Origin: Indolivaga capnocytophagoides DSM 22835
Lineage (GTDB): Bacteria > Bacteroidota > Bacteroidia > Bacteroidales > Dysgonomonadaceae
DNA length: 64,000 bases
Direction of reading: 5' to 3'
Assembly: GCF_000426485.1 (NCBI RefSeq)
Contig: NZ_AUFL01000005.1
Coordinates: 124,001 to 188,000 of the forward strand
Under the pieces are notes generated by a model. That model did not search any database. It had not been told where the DNA came from and was given only the letters and a program-made list of their open reading frames with translations. How positions within the stretch are numbered: position 1 is the stretch's first letter; each line of letters begins with the position of its first letter. Both the position numbers and the translations under genes were made by a program. Below are positions 8,717 to 18,487 of the stretch, piece after piece.

Positions 8717-10657
8717 TCAGTTGGTCAACACAACACCTCCATTCGAAGTAATGGTGAGAACAGTATTGCCGTCCTTCTTAATTTTGATTTTATCCAGTGT
8801 AGTTTTCCCGTCCGAATCATCTGCATATCTTTTCACTTCCTGCTCGGCAAACATAGGCAGATTAACTTTCAGTTTAAGAGTATTTCCTGTAGCATTAACT
8901 GCGGTAATGTACCACTTGTCGGCATGTCGGCGAGCTAATACACAGAATTTGCCGGGGTATCCGTCGATAAAGCGGGTTTCATCCCAAGTTGTAGGAACCT
9001 GTTTCATAAAATCGATTGCAGCCGCAGGTGCATCTTCCAGATTATTGGGAGCAATAGCAAACATCTGAACCGGATTTTGGTATAATACAGCTGTTGCAAT
9101 CTGGAATGTATATGAAGTCCGTCTGATTGTACCGCCATCATTAGTACGGTTATGACGTTTGTTCAACAGAACAGGACCAAATTCCATCGACCCTACTGAA
9201 TTTCTGATAAATGGGTGCAAACAAGCACTGTAAGCCTCATCATCATTCGACTTCTGTGTAAAAATCAGATTTTCGGAGGCTAAAACAGCTTCACTGCCAA
9301 CATAGTTAGGATACATACGTTCCCAACCACGGGGTAAAGTACAACCATGGAAAATAATCATCAAACCATAATCATTTGCATCAGAGAGTATATCTTCATA
9401 CAATTTCATGGTCTCTTGCTTATCTCCTCCGAAGAAATCAACTTTCAGGCCTTTCACACCCAGACTTTTCAACCACTGCATTTCTTTTTTTCGAACTATC
9501 GAATTATGCATCCGTTGTTTTGCTCCCTGAGGAGCATCATTCCAATATCCGTTTGAGTTATACCAAAGGAATACATCTACCCCCTTTGACTGGGCATATT
9601 TAAACAACGCAGGCATCTTTTCATATCCTATCTGAGTTTCCCACAGACCATCGATCAGCACATATTCATATCCCATTTGAGCAGCTAAATCAATGTACTT
9701 GATCTGGTCTTCATAATTCACGCTATTGTCCTGCCACATGATCCAGCTCCATGTAGACCTTCCGTACTTATATTCTTGTGTAGGTTCGTACAATGGCTTT
9801 ACTACATCGAAAGGAACAGTTGTTTCTACAATCGGTTTCAAGGTATTCCCTACGGTTATTGTCCGCCACGGAGTTTCTCCCGGAAGGCTTATAGCAGGAT
9901 TTGCACTTCCAATTCCGTTATTTTCTTTCTGATTAGGATATGCAATAGTGTAAAGTCCGTCAGCTGTTCCGTCACTTAAGCGAGAAGCACAATATGCACT
10001 GCTGACTCCGGTTTCGGAAATTAATACCCAACCATCGTTTCCGACATGAAACAATGCGGGAAAAGTATATCCTTCTCCATATTTTGAGGGTGTACCTACC
10101 GGCTCATCAGAAACATATTCTTCTTCATAGCTGGGCTTAGTCCGCTTCCATCCGATCATCGGTGAAGCCTGAGGGGTGATAAATGTTGTTGTCTGAGGTG
10201 AAAATTTAAATCCGGTAGCCTCTTTTTCTACAACATAACAGGCAGTCTCTCCTGACTGGGGAATTGTATATTTAAATGCAACATCATTGTTACTTACTCT
10301 GAAAACTATTGATATTGGTACGTTATTCTTATTAGTCATGCTATACACAACCTCTTTTGCTATATAATGAACCGAAGCCACTTTCGTTCTGTCCATTATA
10401 TACTTTTCATCGATCGATGATTCTTTTGTAGAAACAAAATTCATGGACTTTGAAAAATCGCCTCCATCAGTAACTAGTCCTAATGGTGATTTTTCTACCA
10501 GCACCTTGTTGTCGTATGCTACCGAATACGAGGGTTCTCCGTTTACTATCGAAACATTAAGGTTTAATCTTCCATCCGGAGAGTTAACTTGTACATCTTT
10601 TGCCCAAAGGCAGCAAGTGTACACTAACAAACTTGCACAAAACAGTACTCTTCTCAT
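8717..10657 (-). CDS. GH97 glycoside hydrolase, retaining alpha-galactosidase-like
   Basis: A 646-residue exported enzyme with a signal peptide of about 19 residues. It has the GH97 layout: an N-terminal beta-sandwich (about 20-280), a TIM-barrel (about 290-570) and a C-terminal beta domain. In the barrel, KVDFFGGD places Asp407 where the retaining GH97 enzymes such as BtGH97b carry their nucleophile, whereas the inverting SusB type uses glutamates instead. This argues for a retaining alpha-galactosidase-like activity rather than alpha-glucosidase (family knowledge plus residue identity). It sits between the MITE and the HTCS regulator on the same strand, and the polysaccharide locus presumably uses it to remove alpha-linked galactose side groups in the periplasm. 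It has its own -7 box about 90 bp upstream. Confidence 0.87.
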   Translation of the reverse strand: MRRVLFCASLLVYTCCLWAKDVQVNSPDGRLNLNVSIVNGEPSYSVAYDNKVLVEKSPLGLVTDGGDFSKSMNFVSTKESSIDEKYIMDRTKVASVHYIAKEVVYSMTNKNNVPISIVFRVSNNDVAFKYTIPQSGETACYVVEKEATGFKFSPQTTTFITPQASPMIGWKRTKPSYEEEYVSDEPVGTPSKYGEGYTFPALFHVGNDGWVLISETGVSSAYCASRLSDGTADGLYTIAYPNQKENNGIGSANPAISLPGETPWRTITVGNTLKPIVETTVPFDVVKPLYEPTQEYKYGRSTWSWIMWQDNSVNYEDQIKYIDLAAQMGYEYVLIDGLWETQIGYEKMPALFKYAQSKGVDVFLWYNSNGYWNDAPQGAKQRMHNSIVRKKEMQWLKSLGVKGLKVDFFGGDKQETMKLYEDILSDANDYGLMIIFHGCTLPRGWERMYPNYVGSEAVLASENLIFTQKSNDDEAYSACLHPFIRNSVGSMEFGPVLLNKRHNRTNDGGTIRRTSYTFQIATAVLYQNPVQMFAIAPNNLEDAPAAAIDFMKQVPTTWDETRFIDGYPGKFCVLARRHADKWYITAVNATGNTLKLKVNLPMFAEQEVKRYADDSDGKTTLDKIKIKKDGNTVLTITSNGGVVLTN

Positions 10658-10745
10658 TTATTCAATTATTTAGGTTTTTCATGCAGAAAGGACTCAGCCC
10701 CTTTTATTAACTATCTAAGCATAAATGCAGTTTTTCTTACACAGG

Positions 10746-10753
10746 CAAATTTA
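10746..10753 (-). promoter_or_regulatory. -7 promoter box for the GH97 gene
   Basis: On the minus strand this reads TAAATTTG, a perfect TAnnTTTG, 88 nt before the ATG. No matching -33 TTTG was found. Confidence 0.5.
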
Positions 10754-10810
10754 AGGTTAATAGCACTATAATATAGAGTATATTTCATGCATGTTTGTAC
10801 TACATTTCAA

Positions 10811-13800
10811 TCAGAAGCCGGATTCGGGGTCTGTTTCATTTTTAATCTTCTTGAGATACTCAGAGGGCACAAGACCAAATTCATCCTTAAAGCATTGCCT
10901 GAAATAAGTTATACTATTTATACCTACCATATACGAGATTTCCGATATTGAATATTTTCCGGTAAGCAGCAATTTTTCGGCATTACCGATTCTTATCTTC
11001 CTGATGAATTCATTTACCGATATACCGCAAAGTGCTTTTATTTTACGATAAAGGGTAGAATGGCTCATATTCATTTTTTCGGCAATCAATGCCACATCTA
11101 TCTTGTCTGAATCGAGATTCTGTTCGATAATAGCAGTCACCTTTTCAATAAATTCATTATCAATGCTGTTCAAAGCATCCACAATGATCGTTTTTTTATC
11201 TATTCTGTTTTTATTGATCAGATCTGCCAGCTTTTTCCTTGTATCCAGTAAGTTCACAATGCGACTCCGCAAAAGATTAGCACTGAAAGGTTTCGTTAAA
11301 TATGAATCTATCCCCAGATTATAACCTTCGGTACGATCTTGTATCGTATCTTTTGCAGTAAGTAATATGATCGGAATATGGCTGGTTCTTACATCCTCTT
11401 TCAATGTTTTGCTAAGCTCAAACCCATCCATTTCGGGCATCATTATATCACTTACGATAATATCAGGTACATAGAGTAAGGCCTTCTCCCAACCTTCGGC
11501 TCCGTTTACCCCTACATAAACTGTATATTGATCCGCTAATGAACTCTGAATATAGTCCCGTATATCTTTATTATCCTCAACAACCAGAATAATAGTTTTA
11601 TTTTCAGCAGTATTACCTGTATTATTCAGTTCCTCTCCCAGAATTTCAGTTACAGCTTCCTCGGACTCTAGTTCATCTATATGCTTGGCATTCGGATAAA
11701 TATTATTAGCATCAATTCTGAAACGGAATATTGTCCCTTCTCCGAGTTTACTTTCTACAGTTATATCTCCTTCGTGTATCAAAACCAGATTACGAACCAA
11801 AGCTAAACCAATCCCTGTTCCCGAAACCTGCCTGTCGCCATTTGCCTGATAGTAACGCTCAAATATGCGTGATATGGATTCTTCAGGAATTCCGCATCCT
11901 GTATCCCTCACCTCTATTTCGGTATAAGTGATGTCATCTTCATGCAAATCCCTTAATGTAAGAGAAATAACACCTTCCTCGGTGTATTTAAACGCATTAG
12001 ATAACAGATTTTCCAGAATAGTACCTATTATATCCGAATCGAAATAAATATCGTCGGTTCGGGTTTCTAGATTAATCTCAAGGTCTACTTTTGCATTAAC
12101 GTTCAGCTCTTTATACTTTAAGCCAATTTCCTGAACTAATTGAGACAAATCTCCCTTATGTATTGTAAGCCTTTTGTTTTGTGTCTCGGTTTTACGGAAA
12201 TCCAAAATCTGATTAATCAGATTAAGCAAACGCATAGCACTTTTGTGTATGACAGTTATTTTAGAGGCATGCCTTTCCGAAAGCCCCTGATCATTCTGCA
12301 AATCCTCCAAAGGTCCCAGAATAAGGGTTAATGGTGTTCTTAATTCGTGGGTTATATTGGTAAAAAAGCGTAATCTCTCATCATTAAGCACCTGCTCCTG
12401 CATATGGTTTCTTTTTTCCAGAGTAAGGGAAGTTTCCAGTTCGAGTTTTCGCTTATAAAAACGAAGGATAAAAAAGACTATCACCAAAGCAATTATCAAG
12501 TATACAGCCTTAGCCCACCATGTTAACCACAACGGTGGATAAATATCAATAATAAGTGATGCGACATGGTCAGACCATTCCTGATTCTTGACTCTTGACT
12601 TGATCAACAGTTCGTACTTACCTGGAGGTATATTTCTAAAAGTAATTGTATTCAGATTTTGAGTATTATACCAACGGTCTTCAAGTCCTTTCAGGGTATA
12701 GCTGTAATCGACCTGATTGTTCAGGGCATAATCCAGTACATTAAAAGATACACTAAATGTATTCTGATCGTAATCGAGCTTAATGGTTGACGTCACAGGG
12801 ATGTTTATCTCCAGATCGGCAAGTTTCGATTCATTATTATATACTGTAAATCCGGTTATTACCGTTGAAGGTAATTTGATATGGGTAGGTATTGTTTCGG
12901 GATCCAAATAACACAAACCGTTTTGTGAGCCGAAAAATATTTGCCCCTTTGCATCTTTTGTCACAGAAGCACTCATGAAATCTCCCAAAGGAACACCATT
13001 ATGATGATCGTAATGATAAAATTTCCCCGTACTGCATATCATACGGCTTATCCCATCATTGGAGCTGATCCATATGTTATGCGATGCATCTTCGGTTATA
13101 GCCCTGACATGAGTGTTCTTATATCCATTTTGTCCATTAAATATTTTAAACTTATCATCAACTGACGGATTTTCGAACAAAACGAGCCCCTCCCCTGTAG
13201 CGATCCACATCTGACCTTTTGAGTCTTTATATATATAATCAATCGTATTAGAAGGAAAGCCTTTCCCTGTATTATAAGTCTTCGGATTAGTAAAGTCTTT
13301 ATCAAGAATAGTCAGTCCTTCTCCAAACGAACCGATCCATATTCTTCCTTGATCGTCTTTTGAAATCGCTCTGACCAAGTTTCGCAATTTATCCAAAGAG
13401 TATAATTTCCCGGCTTTCGCTGATAAATTATATTCATACACTCCGCTGCTTGTCCCAATAAGCATATTTTTGTCCTTATCTTCGTAAAAGCATCGGATAT
13501 CGGTATTTTTATCATCGATCAAAAACCGAGAGACAACTTTATATTGAGAATCAAAAACAATGACTCCTCCCCTAAAAGTTCCGAACCATAAGTTATTGTC
13601 AGAATCTCGGGTTGCTGTCAGAATTGCATTATCAGTCAGTGGGCTGTTGCTTTTATTGAGAGTCTTTACCTTTACACCCTTCTCAAAAATATCTATTCCT
13701 CCACCATCTGTCCCTACCCAGACCCGATCTGAACGATCGACACAGATCCCCCATGCCACAGGATTACTTAATGTATTATTGAGACTCGGAATCGGAGAAT

Positions 13801-14896
13801 ACTCCCATGCTTTGAAGAAAGTCGGATAATGGCTTATAAAGTTTATGCCACCACCGTATGTTGCCAGCCATATATTCTCGAACGAATCCTGATAAATACT
13901 TCTTACGGTAGGATTAGATAGTCCGCTGTAATCATCACTATAACCAATGTTCTTAAATAAAACATTTTCGGGTCTAAGAAACATGCTTTGCCTGATATCA
14001 AGAATACTTACCCCACCTCTTTCGGTTCCGATCCATAGCTGCCCGTCTTTCATCTGAGTTATGGTATAAACATAATTGGATATCAACGAATTACTATTTC
14101 CCGAATCGTGTCTGAATACCACAAACGACTCTGTATCCGGATTGAATAAAGCCAACCCATTATTCGTACCGATCCAGACATTTTCATTCTTGTCAATGAA
14201 TATTGCTGTTACGACATCACCCGGCAGGCTTTCCGCATTAGCCGGATCGTGTCGATAATTTTTGATTTTATTATCTTTCAGAGACAGGATACTGAGTCCC
14301 GAGGTTACATGTCCCAGATACAATAAGCCTTTACTGCCTTCATTTACACACCAAACACCATTGCTCACCATACGAGGAATAGTTGTTTTATTATAGTGCT
14401 TGAAGCTTTTTGTCTTTTTATTAAAATATTCGACACCCCTGTAGTATGTCGAAATCCAGACATTGCCATCTCTGGCGTTTACAATATCTGTAATATCATT
14501 AGTGACAATACCTTGTTTGTTTATAGAATCGTGTCTGTAATGAACAAACACTTCTGTTCTACAATCAAACATATTAAGTCCTTCACGCTGAGTCGCAATC
14601 CAGACTACATCGTCGTATTTGTCTGCATATACCTTATTCAGTTCATTCCCGCTGATACTTTGGAGAGAAGATGAAATATCCTTTTTCTTATAAACTTTAA
14701 ACTTATTTCCATCAAATCTATTAAGCCCCGATTCAGTAGCAAACCATAAAAAACCCTTTTTATCCTGAGTAATACTTACAACATAATTACTGGATAAATC
14801 CGATTCTATCCCGATTCTTTTTATATCAGCAGCAAAACCACCGGTCGGGACAATGGCTATCAGAAATATCAAAAACAAAAGAACTAATAATCTCAT
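10811..14896 (-). CDS. Hybrid two-component system regulator (HTCS) of the polysaccharide locus
   Basis: A 1361-residue one-protein signalling system. A signal peptide is followed by a large periplasmic sensor of repeated propeller-blade motifs (many WIGT, WIAT or WFGT repeats, about 30-690) and a Y_Y_Y domain (about 700-765). One membrane segment lies near 770-795. The kinase domain has the H box ITHELRTP with His850 and the GTGIGLAL box. A receiver domain has Asp1150 in VSDIMMP, and an AraC-type helix-turn-helix lies at about 1255-1355. Every catalytic residue is present. HTCS proteins bind oligosaccharides released from the target glycan and activate the adjacent locus (family knowledge). 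It is divergent to susC across 439 bp, which is where it probably binds. An intact copy of the GGTCTGAGACC palindrome lies 18 bp upstream of its start. Confidence 0.93.
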   Translation of the reverse strand: MRLLVLLFLIFLIAIVPTGGFAADIKRIGIESDLSSNYVVSITQDKKGFLWFATESGLNRFDGNKFKVYKKKDISSSLQSISGNELNKVYADKYDDVVWIATQREGLNMFDCRTEVFVHYRHDSINKQGIVTNDITDIVNARDGNVWISTYYRGVEYFNKKTKSFKHYNKTTIPRMVSNGVWCVNEGSKGLLYLGHVTSGLSILSLKDNKIKNYRHDPANAESLPGDVVTAIFIDKNENVWIGTNNGLALFNPDTESFVVFRHDSGNSNSLISNYVYTITQMKDGQLWIGTERGGVSILDIRQSMFLRPENVLFKNIGYSDDYSGLSNPTVRSIYQDSFENIWLATYGGGINFISHYPTFFKAWEYSPIPSLNNTLSNPVAWGICVDRSDRVWVGTDGGGIDIFEKGVKVKTLNKSNSPLTDNAILTATRDSDNNLWFGTFRGGVIVFDSQYKVVSRFLIDDKNTDIRCFYEDKDKNMLIGTSSGVYEYNLSAKAGKLYSLDKLRNLVRAISKDDQGRIWIGSFGEGLTILDKDFTNPKTYNTGKGFPSNTIDYIYKDSKGQMWIATGEGLVLFENPSVDDKFKIFNGQNGYKNTHVRAITEDASHNIWISSNDGISRMICSTGKFYHYDHHNGVPLGDFMSASVTKDAKGQIFFGSQNGLCYLDPETIPTHIKLPSTVITGFTVYNNESKLADLEINIPVTSTIKLDYDQNTFSVSFNVLDYALNNQVDYSYTLKGLEDRWYNTQNLNTITFRNIPPGKYELLIKSRVKNQEWSDHVASLIIDIYPPLWLTWWAKAVYLIIALVIVFFILRFYKRKLELETSLTLEKRNHMQEQVLNDERLRFFTNITHELRTPLTLILGPLEDLQNDQGLSERHASKITVIHKSAMRLLNLINQILDFRKTETQNKRLTIHKGDLSQLVQEIGLKYKELNVNAKVDLEINLETRTDDIYFDSDIIGTILENLLSNAFKYTEEGVISLTLRDLHEDDITYTEIEVRDTGCGIPEESISRIFERYYQANGDRQVSGTGIGLALVRNLVLIHEGDITVESKLGEGTIFRFRIDANNIYPNAKHIDELESEEAVTEILGEELNNTGNTAENKTIILVVEDNKDIRDYIQSSLADQYTVYVGVNGAEGWEKALLYVPDIIVSDIMMPEMDGFELSKTLKEDVRTSHIPIILLTAKDTIQDRTEGYNLGIDSYLTKPFSANLLRSRIVNLLDTRKKLADLINKNRIDKKTIIVDALNSIDNEFIEKVTAIIEQNLDSDKIDVALIAEKMNMSHSTLYRKIKALCGISVNEFIRKIRIGNAEKLLLTGKYSISEISYMVGINSITYFRQCFKDEFGLVPSEYLKKIKNETDPESGF

Positions 14897-14914
14897 ATAG
14901 GATGCAATCTTCTA

Positions 14915-14927
14915 AGGTCTCAGACCT
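14915..14927. repeat. GGTCTGAGACC palindrome, leader of the HTCS gene
   Basis: Intact 13-mer AGGTCTCAGACCT on the plus strand. On the HTCS gene strand it reads AGGTCTGAGACCT and ends 18 nt before the ATG. Confidence 0.8.
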
Positions 14928-15213
14928 ATGTTTTTATCTATCTAAGTAACACTTACGTCCTGTTACAACTTTAAAGTGCGACATTAAATATCAACGTTTA
15001 CTTAAAATAATCAAAAATATAAAATAAACGGCTGACACCATATATAGCAACACGTCATTGACAAATCTACCATCCATCAATGACGATTTTGTACATCTTC
15101 AAAAAAAATAGCATCTCTTCAAATTAAGTGTTCAATACACACAAATTAGTAAGAGATATCAGAATAAAATAAGATTAGACAATCAATACATTCTATCTCT
15201 CATAACAGATTAT
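14928..15213. other. AT-rich divergent control region between HTCS and susC
   Basis: There is no ORF and no RNA gene. The stretch is the left part of the divergent intergenic region and would be expected to hold the HTCS binding site. No strong direct repeat was seen by eye. Confidence 0.4.
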
Positions 15214-15276
15214 ATCTCAGCTTTGACCAATTCCACAATCTCTTTTGATTGATTTAAGATCAGGAAAAGCTGAGAT
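15214..15276. promoter_or_regulatory. 11-bp inverted repeat just upstream of the susC promoter
   Basis: ATCTCAGCTTT (15214-15224) is mirrored perfectly by AAAGCTGAGAT (15266-15276), with a 41-bp spacer. The right arm ends 7 bp before the -7 box. It is upstream of the likely transcript start and therefore acts, if at all, as DNA, for example as a looped or dimeric regulator site. Confidence 0.5.
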
Positions 15277-15283
15277 TCATATA

Positions 15284-15291
15284 TACTTTTG
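15284..15291 (+). promoter_or_regulatory. -7 promoter box for susC
   Basis: TACTTTTG fits TAnnTTTG exactly and lies 44 nt before the susC ATG. No good -33 box is present, as is common for promoters that need an activator. Confidence 0.55.
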
Positions 15292-15335
15292 GGACTGTCA
15301 ACATAATTTAATAATCGATGAAAAACTCTTAAAAA

Positions 15336-18300
15336 ATGAAAAAACATTTTTCTTATTTATTGTGCATCATGTTGCTGCTTATTTCAGCGACAGCACATGC
15401 GCAAGAAGACAAAATCAAGGGTAAAGTTGTTGATGCACACAACGAACCTGTAATCGGGGCCAGCGTCCTGATCAAGGGAGACACTAATGGTACTATAACG
15501 GACGTAGACGGGTTATTTACCCTGAACGCAGTAAAAGGTACTTTGGTCGTTTCGTACCTTGGATACAAAACGGTAGAACAACCTGTTACCGACAAGACCT
15601 TTTATCTTATCACTATGGAGGAAGACTCCCATGTACTGGATGACATTGTTGTTGTAGGTTATGGAACCCAGTCGAAAAGGAACATAACGGGAGCTGTTAG
15701 CGACCTCAAATCCGATGCGATATCCCGCACTGCGGCAACTTCCACTTCGGGGGCTCTGGCCGGAAAAATGCCGGGTATATCGGTAAGAACTAAAGATGCA
15801 AGACCCGGTAAAGGAGCATCACTAGAAATCCGTAATCTCGGTAACCCTTTATATGTAATAGATGGTATACCTTATGGTGGTCAGACTGGGTCAGACTGGG
15901 TACAATCTTCGAATGTATCGGGAGCGGACGTCTTTAATGCTTTGAATATCGAAGATATCGAAAGCATATCAATACTGAAAGATGCTTCGGCAGCCGTTTA
16001 TGGTCTGCGTGCTTCTAGCGGGGTCGTACTTGTTACAACCAAGAAAGGAAAAAATGAAGAAAGCATTAAAGTAAATATCAATGGATATTATGGATGGCAG
16101 AATCTAACTCGTTTTCCTGAAATGGCCAATGCGGCTCAATATACGAGAGGCTTAGTAGAAGCGGCTCAAAATGAAGGAAAAAACCCTAGGGAAGTATATA
16201 CACCCGAAGAGTTAGCGAAATGGCAAGCAGGAACCGAACCAGGATATCAAAGTTATGATTATTATAAGATGACCATGAGAAAGAATATCCCACAGTGGCA
16301 TCTAAATGCTAATGTAACGGGAGGCTCTAAACTTGCGACTTATTTCTTATCTGTAGGCCATACAGATCAGGATGCACTTATGAAAGATTTCTCATACAGC
16401 AGAACCAATCTACAATTGAACCTCGAAGCTAAAGTTCTTGATGGATTAACTATCGGAACTCAGATCAGCGGAAAAGAAGATAGTCAAAAAGATGTTGGTC
16501 TACCCGGTGGTGATGGATATTTTGCTTCGATATTGGGTATCATGTCAAATAGACCGACAGAAAGCCCTTATGCGAACGACAATCCAAACTATATAAATAA
16601 AACACATGACTATTCTCGTAACCCTGCATTATTCCACAGAGATATAGTAGGATACAAAGACAATCTTACCAGAAATGCAAATATAAACCTGTATGCCCAA
16701 TATAAATTCAAGTTCGGGCTATCTGCTAAAGCTACTGTATCATATAACTATACAAACAGTAAATTTGATGGATTCCAGTACACATACAACGTTTATACAT
16801 ACGACAAGAATAGAGACACTTACGATAGAACAGCCGGATCTGATGCAGGTTGGAGATACCAAACAGAGAGAGAAGTGGTGGCTAAGTATGGGCAATTCCA
16901 ATTAGATTATGCTAAACAACTGGGCAACCATTATATATCAGGAACATTTGCTTATGAAAGATCTGACTATGACAAAAACTATCTTTCATACGGAACAAAT
17001 CCTTCAAATAATTACCTACCATTAGTAGAATTCGATAAAATGAATTCATTCAATGACGATTGGTCATATGAAGCCAGAGCCGGATATATTGGAAAAATCA
17101 ATTATAACTATCTGGGTAAATACCTAATTGAATTATTAGGTCGTTATGATGCATCTTACTTATATGCACCAGGCAAACGCTGGGGATTCTTTCCTGGGGC
17201 ATCTCTGGGATGGCGTATATCTGATGAACCATTCTTCGCAGGATTAAAAACCGTTGTAAGCGATTTGAAATTGAGAGCTTCTATCGGTCAAACAGGTAAA
17301 GAAGAAGGGGTTGGTATGTTTGGGTACCTAGGTGGATACACTTGGAACAGTGGCAACGCTGTATTAGACGGAACGTTCTCTACAGGTCTAAAACCAAGAG
17401 GACTACCTGTTACAAATCTGTCTTGGGTCAAAAATACGACTTCCAATATCGGTTTCGATCTTGCCATGTTTGACAATAAGCTTACTTTAACAGCCGATCT
17501 GTTCACTATAAAAAGAACTGGGGTTGCTGCTGAACGTTATGATGTACTTATACCTTCTGAAGTAGGTTATACTTTACCCAAAGAGAATCTTAACGAAAAT
17601 GGATATTATGGAGCTGAGGGTATGGTTACATACACCGACAAAATCGGAGAAGTAAATTACACAGTTAGCGGTAACGTTACTTTTTCTCGTTACAAGAGCA
17701 TCAAAACATACAAACCTCGTTTCGGTAATTCTTGGAATGAATACAGAAATTCTGCCGAAGACCGTTGGGGTGGTACCAGCTGGGGATATGAAGTTATTGG
17801 TCGCTTCCAATCACAAGAAGAAATTGATAACTATACAGTAAACAATGATGGAAATAACAACCGTACACAACTTCCCGGTGATTTTATCTACAAGGATGTC
17901 AATGGTGATGGTGTTATCAATGAAATGGACGAACGCCCTATAGGATATCCTCAGGGCTGGGCTCCAATAATTTCATTCGGAGGACATATCGGATTAGACT
18001 GGAAAGGTATAGATCTTAATATCGACTTTGCTGGTGGAGGCATGCAGACTTGGAATCAAAATTATGAGCTGAGAAATGCATTCCACGGAGGTGGTAACTC
18101 TCCTGCTTATTTATTGGAAGACAGATGGCACCGTGCAGATCCTTACGATGCTAATAGCGAATGGATTGCCGGATACTATCCTGCTCTCAGAAATGGCACT
18201 ACCGGACCAAACTCTCTTAATGGTAAAGATAATAGCTTTTGGTTGACTAATGTAAGATACTTGAGAGTGAAAAACTTGGAATTAGGGTATACTTTACCCA

Positions 18301-18476
18301 AAAGCCTTATCAGTAAGATCAGAGCTGAAAAATTACGTGTATACATTAATGCTTCTAATCTATTATCATTCGATAATGTAGGTAAATACCAAATAGATCC
18401 TGAAATAGAAGCAAATGCTGCAGTAGTTTACCCTCAGCAACGTACAATATTAGTAGGATTCAATGTTACATTTTAA
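15336..18476 (+). CDS. SusC/RagA-family TonB-dependent outer-membrane transporter
   Basis: A 1046-residue protein with a signal peptide ending at about AHAQ (residue 23). A carboxypeptidase-D-like regulatory domain follows (KGKVVDAHNEPVIGASV, about 28-100). Then come the TonB-box-like segment DDIVVVGYGTQ, a plug domain (about 110-240), and a C-terminal 22-strand barrel ending in ILVGFNVTF with the terminal Phe. SusC proteins import oligosaccharides in complex with SusD. The gene opens an operon with susD 11 bp downstream and lies divergent to the HTCS. An exact 10-bp tandem duplication lies inside the plug at 15881-15900. The substrate cannot be read from the sequence; the enzymes nearby suggest an arabinose- or galactose-bearing glycan. 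Confidence 0.95.
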   Translation: MKKHFSYLLCIMLLLISATAHAQEDKIKGKVVDAHNEPVIGASVLIKGDTNGTITDVDGLFTLNAVKGTLVVSYLGYKTVEQPVTDKTFYLITMEEDSHVLDDIVVVGYGTQSKRNITGAVSDLKSDAISRTAATSTSGALAGKMPGISVRTKDARPGKGASLEIRNLGNPLYVIDGIPYGGQTGSDWVQSSNVSGADVFNALNIEDIESISILKDASAAVYGLRASSGVVLVTTKKGKNEESIKVNINGYYGWQNLTRFPEMANAAQYTRGLVEAAQNEGKNPREVYTPEELAKWQAGTEPGYQSYDYYKMTMRKNIPQWHLNANVTGGSKLATYFLSVGHTDQDALMKDFSYSRTNLQLNLEAKVLDGLTIGTQISGKEDSQKDVGLPGGDGYFASILGIMSNRPTESPYANDNPNYINKTHDYSRNPALFHRDIVGYKDNLTRNANINLYAQYKFKFGLSAKATVSYNYTNSKFDGFQYTYNVYTYDKNRDTYDRTAGSDAGWRYQTEREVVAKYGQFQLDYAKQLGNHYISGTFAYERSDYDKNYLSYGTNPSNNYLPLVEFDKMNSFNDDWSYEARAGYIGKINYNYLGKYLIELLGRYDASYLYAPGKRWGFFPGASLGWRISDEPFFAGLKTVVSDLKLRASIGQTGKEEGVGMFGYLGGYTWNSGNAVLDGTFSTGLKPRGLPVTNLSWVKNTTSNIGFDLAMFDNKLTLTADLFTIKRTGVAAERYDVLIPSEVGYTLPKENLNENGYYGAEGMVTYTDKIGEVNYTVSGNVTFSRYKSIKTYKPRFGNSWNEYRNSAEDRWGGTSWGYEVIGRFQSQEEIDNYTVNNDGNNNRTQLPGDFIYKDVNGDGVINEMDERPIGYPQGWAPIISFGGHIGLDWKGIDLNIDFAGGGMQTWNQNYELRNAFHGGGNSPAYLLEDRWHRADPYDANSEWIAGYYPALRNGTTGPNSLNGKDNSFWLTNVRYLRVKNLELGYTLPKSLISKIRAEKLRVYINASNLLSFDNVGKYQIDPEIEANAAVVYPQQRTILVGFNVTF

Positions 18477-18487
18477 AAAAGAAGGAT

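Noticed and set aside
8717-9068. Plus-strand reading frame 8673-9068 as a gene
   Set aside because: It is antisense to the GH97 C-terminus and shows no recognisable protein features.
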